From NCBI GenBank assembly GCA_019116185.1, contig DXCD01000102.1, positions 1 to 17,570 on the forward strand: a DNA stretch of 17,570 bases, read 5' to 3'. Of the stretch, positions 16,148 to 17,570 are shown piece by piece. A program made the position numbers and the translations under genes. Source of the DNA: Candidatus Mediterraneibacter stercorigallinarum (GTDB lineage Bacteria > Bacillota > Clostridia > Lachnospirales > Lachnospiraceae). Under the pieces are notes generated by a model. It did not search any database and was not told the DNA's origin. It worked only from the letters and a program-made list of their open reading frames with translations. Position 1 is the first letter of the stretch. Each line of letters opens with the position of its first letter.

Positions 16148-17570
16148 CTTCACCAGATCAGCGATCTTGTCCAGTTCTTCTGTCAGGGCATTGTAAGTCC
16201 GGTCTACCGTATCCTGTGATGATCCTGGATTTTCATTGACAGCTGCCGCGTAATCGTAAACAGTCATAAAGCTCTCGCGGACATCCTCGTCCAGATTGTC
16301 AAGCTGTCCTCCCGCGATCACTGCCTCCGCGTCTGCAATCGCCTCCTGCAGCAGGGATTTGTCTGCTTCCACAGTCTGGGATTCTCCCGCTTTAAACAAT
16401 GCGAACTCATACACCGTCGGGTTCACACACTCCACAAGGTTCAGACGGAACCGGTCTGAGGTCACTGCCTCGAAATTTCCCTGCCATTCTCTTGTCGCTC
16501 CGCCTTCTCCCATAGATTGTCCCGAAAGGGCCGGAATCCACTGTTCGCCATCCCAATATTCAATATTGAAATTCGTAATAATATTTCTGTCAGAAGTACT
16601 CATATTGTACTGATACACGCTTGCGCCATCCACGGTAATAGCCTCGGCAAATGTAAGCTCCAGCCACGCCTCGTATGTACCGTCTGGAGTTGCCCATCTG
16701 CTCGGTTCATTCCGGTTGCCGTCCACTGCTTTCTGCGCATTGTGAGCATCGTCATATTCGGAGGACGCCACAGCTGATATTGCTGTTGTCGCAAGATTCT
16801 GCCTCTCTCCTCCGGTATCATACACACAAGTAAATACATCGCTCATCTGGCGTGTTCCGTCAAACAAAGCCGCTTTCACCGTCATCTTTTCTCCTGTCAT
16901 TGTAAGCGGGCCTTCATAAAGCGCGGAGAACGACATCGGCGCATTTCCATCTGTTGTATAACGGATCTGAAGATCATCAAATTCGCTGGACAGCGTAATC
17001 TCCTGCCCTGCTGACACGGTTCCCGTTCCCGGCGTGAATGTAACTGTCAGCCTGTCCAAAAGCCCTGTAAATGCGGATACGGCTGTATCCAGCGCAGTCT
17101 GCGCGCCGCGGTAATCTGTCTGCGATGCCCCTTCCAGCCTAAGCACTGCTGCCGCGTTTGTAAGCTGGCTGTAAAGCTCTGCCACAGCCTCTTTATAAAC
17201 AGCCCAGGTCTCATCCAGGTCTGCCGTCTGATACGCCGCGTCTGCCGCAGCATAAGAATCTTTCAGGGCGATCGCTGCCTGAGCCGTCTCGCATGCCTCA
17301 TCCATCGCCTTCACCTGGTCGTAATATTTGCTGCTGTCCTGATCCGCGATGATCTGCTCAGCTTCCGCAATGCATGTATCCAGCGCTGTCTTTGCAGTTG
17401 AGAGCATCTCATCTGTCATCTGCGCGGAGAGCTCTTTTGCCGCGTCAACTTTCGCCTGAAGTTTAACCGGCGTGCTGTTGAAATCAATCACATAGGTCTC
17501 TCCCTGCTCTGTCGGGAAAGAAATCTTATCCTCAGATATTTTTGTCACTTCCACCGGAGTTCCGTCCGCT
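15224..17570 (-). CDS. 3' part of a cell-wall-anchored glycosidase, probably GH95-type, with CBM32 and FIVAR modules
   Basis: The frame is open to the right edge, so the true start and catalytic domain lie outside; an in-frame GTG at 17554 is an internal Val. Of 781 visible residues, the first 30 (ADGTPVEV, then ISEDKISFPTEQGETYVIDF) match the end of the GH95 fold in the gene at 1-2673 (DGNVIDFEAVSEDRISFNTE). Helical FIVAR-like segments follow (about 35-170). Next comes a chitobiase-C-terminal-like beta domain (about 173-251, with IRYTTDGNAPMSFSALYEGP), then a CBM32/F5-8C module (about 256-397, with AVDGNRNEPSRWATPDGTYE). One more FIVAR-like unit (about 400-470) precedes the conserved three-FIVAR cassette (475-688). 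The protein ends in a Gly/Asn/Ser-rich spacer and a KTGD tail (750-781). It is an extracellular, wall-attached enzyme. The GH95 assignment is inference from the short N-terminal match only. Confidence 0.82.
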   Translation of the reverse strand, partial: ADGTPVEVTKISEDKISFPTEQGETYVIDFNSTPVKLQAKVDAAKELSAQMTDEMLSTAKTALDTCIAEAEQIIADQDSSKYYDQVKAMDEACETAQAAIALKDSYAAADAAYQTADLDETWAVYKEAVAELYSQLTNAAAVLRLEGASQTDYRGAQTALDTAVSAFTGLLDRLTVTFTPGTGTVSAGQEITLSSEFDDLQIRYTTDGNAPMSFSALYEGPLTMTGEKMTVKAALFDGTRQMSDVFTCVYDTGGERQNLATTAISAVASSEYDDAHNAQKAVDGNRNEPSRWATPDGTYEAWLELTFAEAITVDGASVYQYNMSTSDRNIITNFNIEYWDGEQWIPALSGQSMGEGGATREWQGNFEAVTSDRFRLNLVECVNPTVYEFALFKAGESQTVEADKSLLQEAIADAEAVIAGGQLDNLDEDVRESFMTVYDYAAAVNENPGSSQDTVDRTYNALTEELDKIADLVKPVSKKNLEFFLNQAKTLVEDGSVAGCVESVQKLFEEAIAEGEAVMADEFATRDEVFRAAAKLMYAVQASDLKAGDKTDLEMAVELGDMIDLTKYVEAGQAEFTEALAKAKEVLDDGDAFQEDVDSAWSALVEAMADLRLKADKSVLEDLISQMQNLDLTGYTEESASVFRAALAAANDILADETLSENDQAKVDEAAAALQAAYDGLEAARTEEPENPGSGAVEEPQNPSGDSGNQGGTAAGDGSGSGTGNGNQNTTAGSQNGGGSTGNSSVKAAKTGDAAPIAAAGMMIVISAAAAAAVLRKKAGK

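Noticed and set aside
17552..17554. GTG at the right edge as start of the last gene.
   Set aside because: The frame continues open to the window edge with residues that extend the GH95-like strand alignment, and no signal peptide follows. It is an internal valine.

Overview
The window reads as part of a polysaccharide-degradation locus from a Gram-positive gut bacterium, most likely a clostridial Lachnospiraceae-type Bacillota. The evidence is huge secreted multi-domain glycosidases with Gram-positive signal peptides, C-terminal cell-wall sorting tails of the 'KTGD - hydrophobic stretch - RKR' type, many FIVAR helical modules, strong AGGAGG ribosome sites and an Rpn-family nuclease with a Gly-Leu-Gln repeat tail. 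I cannot assign a genus from sequence alone.

Layout, right to left (the direction of transcription of four of the five genes). (1) 15224-17570 minus: the 3' part of a surface enzyme. Its first visible residues resemble the end of a GH95 enzyme, and it continues with FIVAR, chitobiase-C-like and CBM32 modules to a wall anchor. (2) 9953-15001 minus: a complete GH89 alpha-N-acetylglucosaminidase with three N-terminal and one C-terminal discoidin-like modules and the same anchor. (3) 8886-9827 plus: an Rpn-family PD-(D/E)XK nuclease in the opposite orientation, with its own promoter and terminator. (4) 2960-8326 minus: a 1788-residue parallel beta-helix enzyme, GH141-like, with an embedded PDZ domain, several unassigned beta-sandwich modules and the same anchor. 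(5) 1-2673 minus: a GH95 alpha-L-fucosidase, cut by the left edge inside an FN3 domain.

How they fit together. GH95 enzymes remove alpha-1,2-linked fucose. GH89 removes terminal alpha-GlcNAc, as found on class III gastric mucin. Known GH141 activities include fucosidase. The set therefore looks like exo-acting, cell-surface capping-sugar removal from host mucin-type glycans. Three of the proteins end in one conserved C-terminal cassette of about 290-310 residues: three FIVAR units, a Gly/Asn/Ser-rich spacer and a sorting tail. The cassette is joined to unrelated catalytic domains, and in two cases the homology appears to run past the stop codon into the 3' hairpin. Each complete gene has its own ribosome site, and gaps of 222-559 bp separate the genes. 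Separate or partly separate transcription is therefore more likely than one tight operon.

I see no tRNA, rRNA, CRISPR array, insertion sequence or prophage. The long plus-strand ORFs opposite the big genes look like shadows of repetitive, low-complexity coding sequence.
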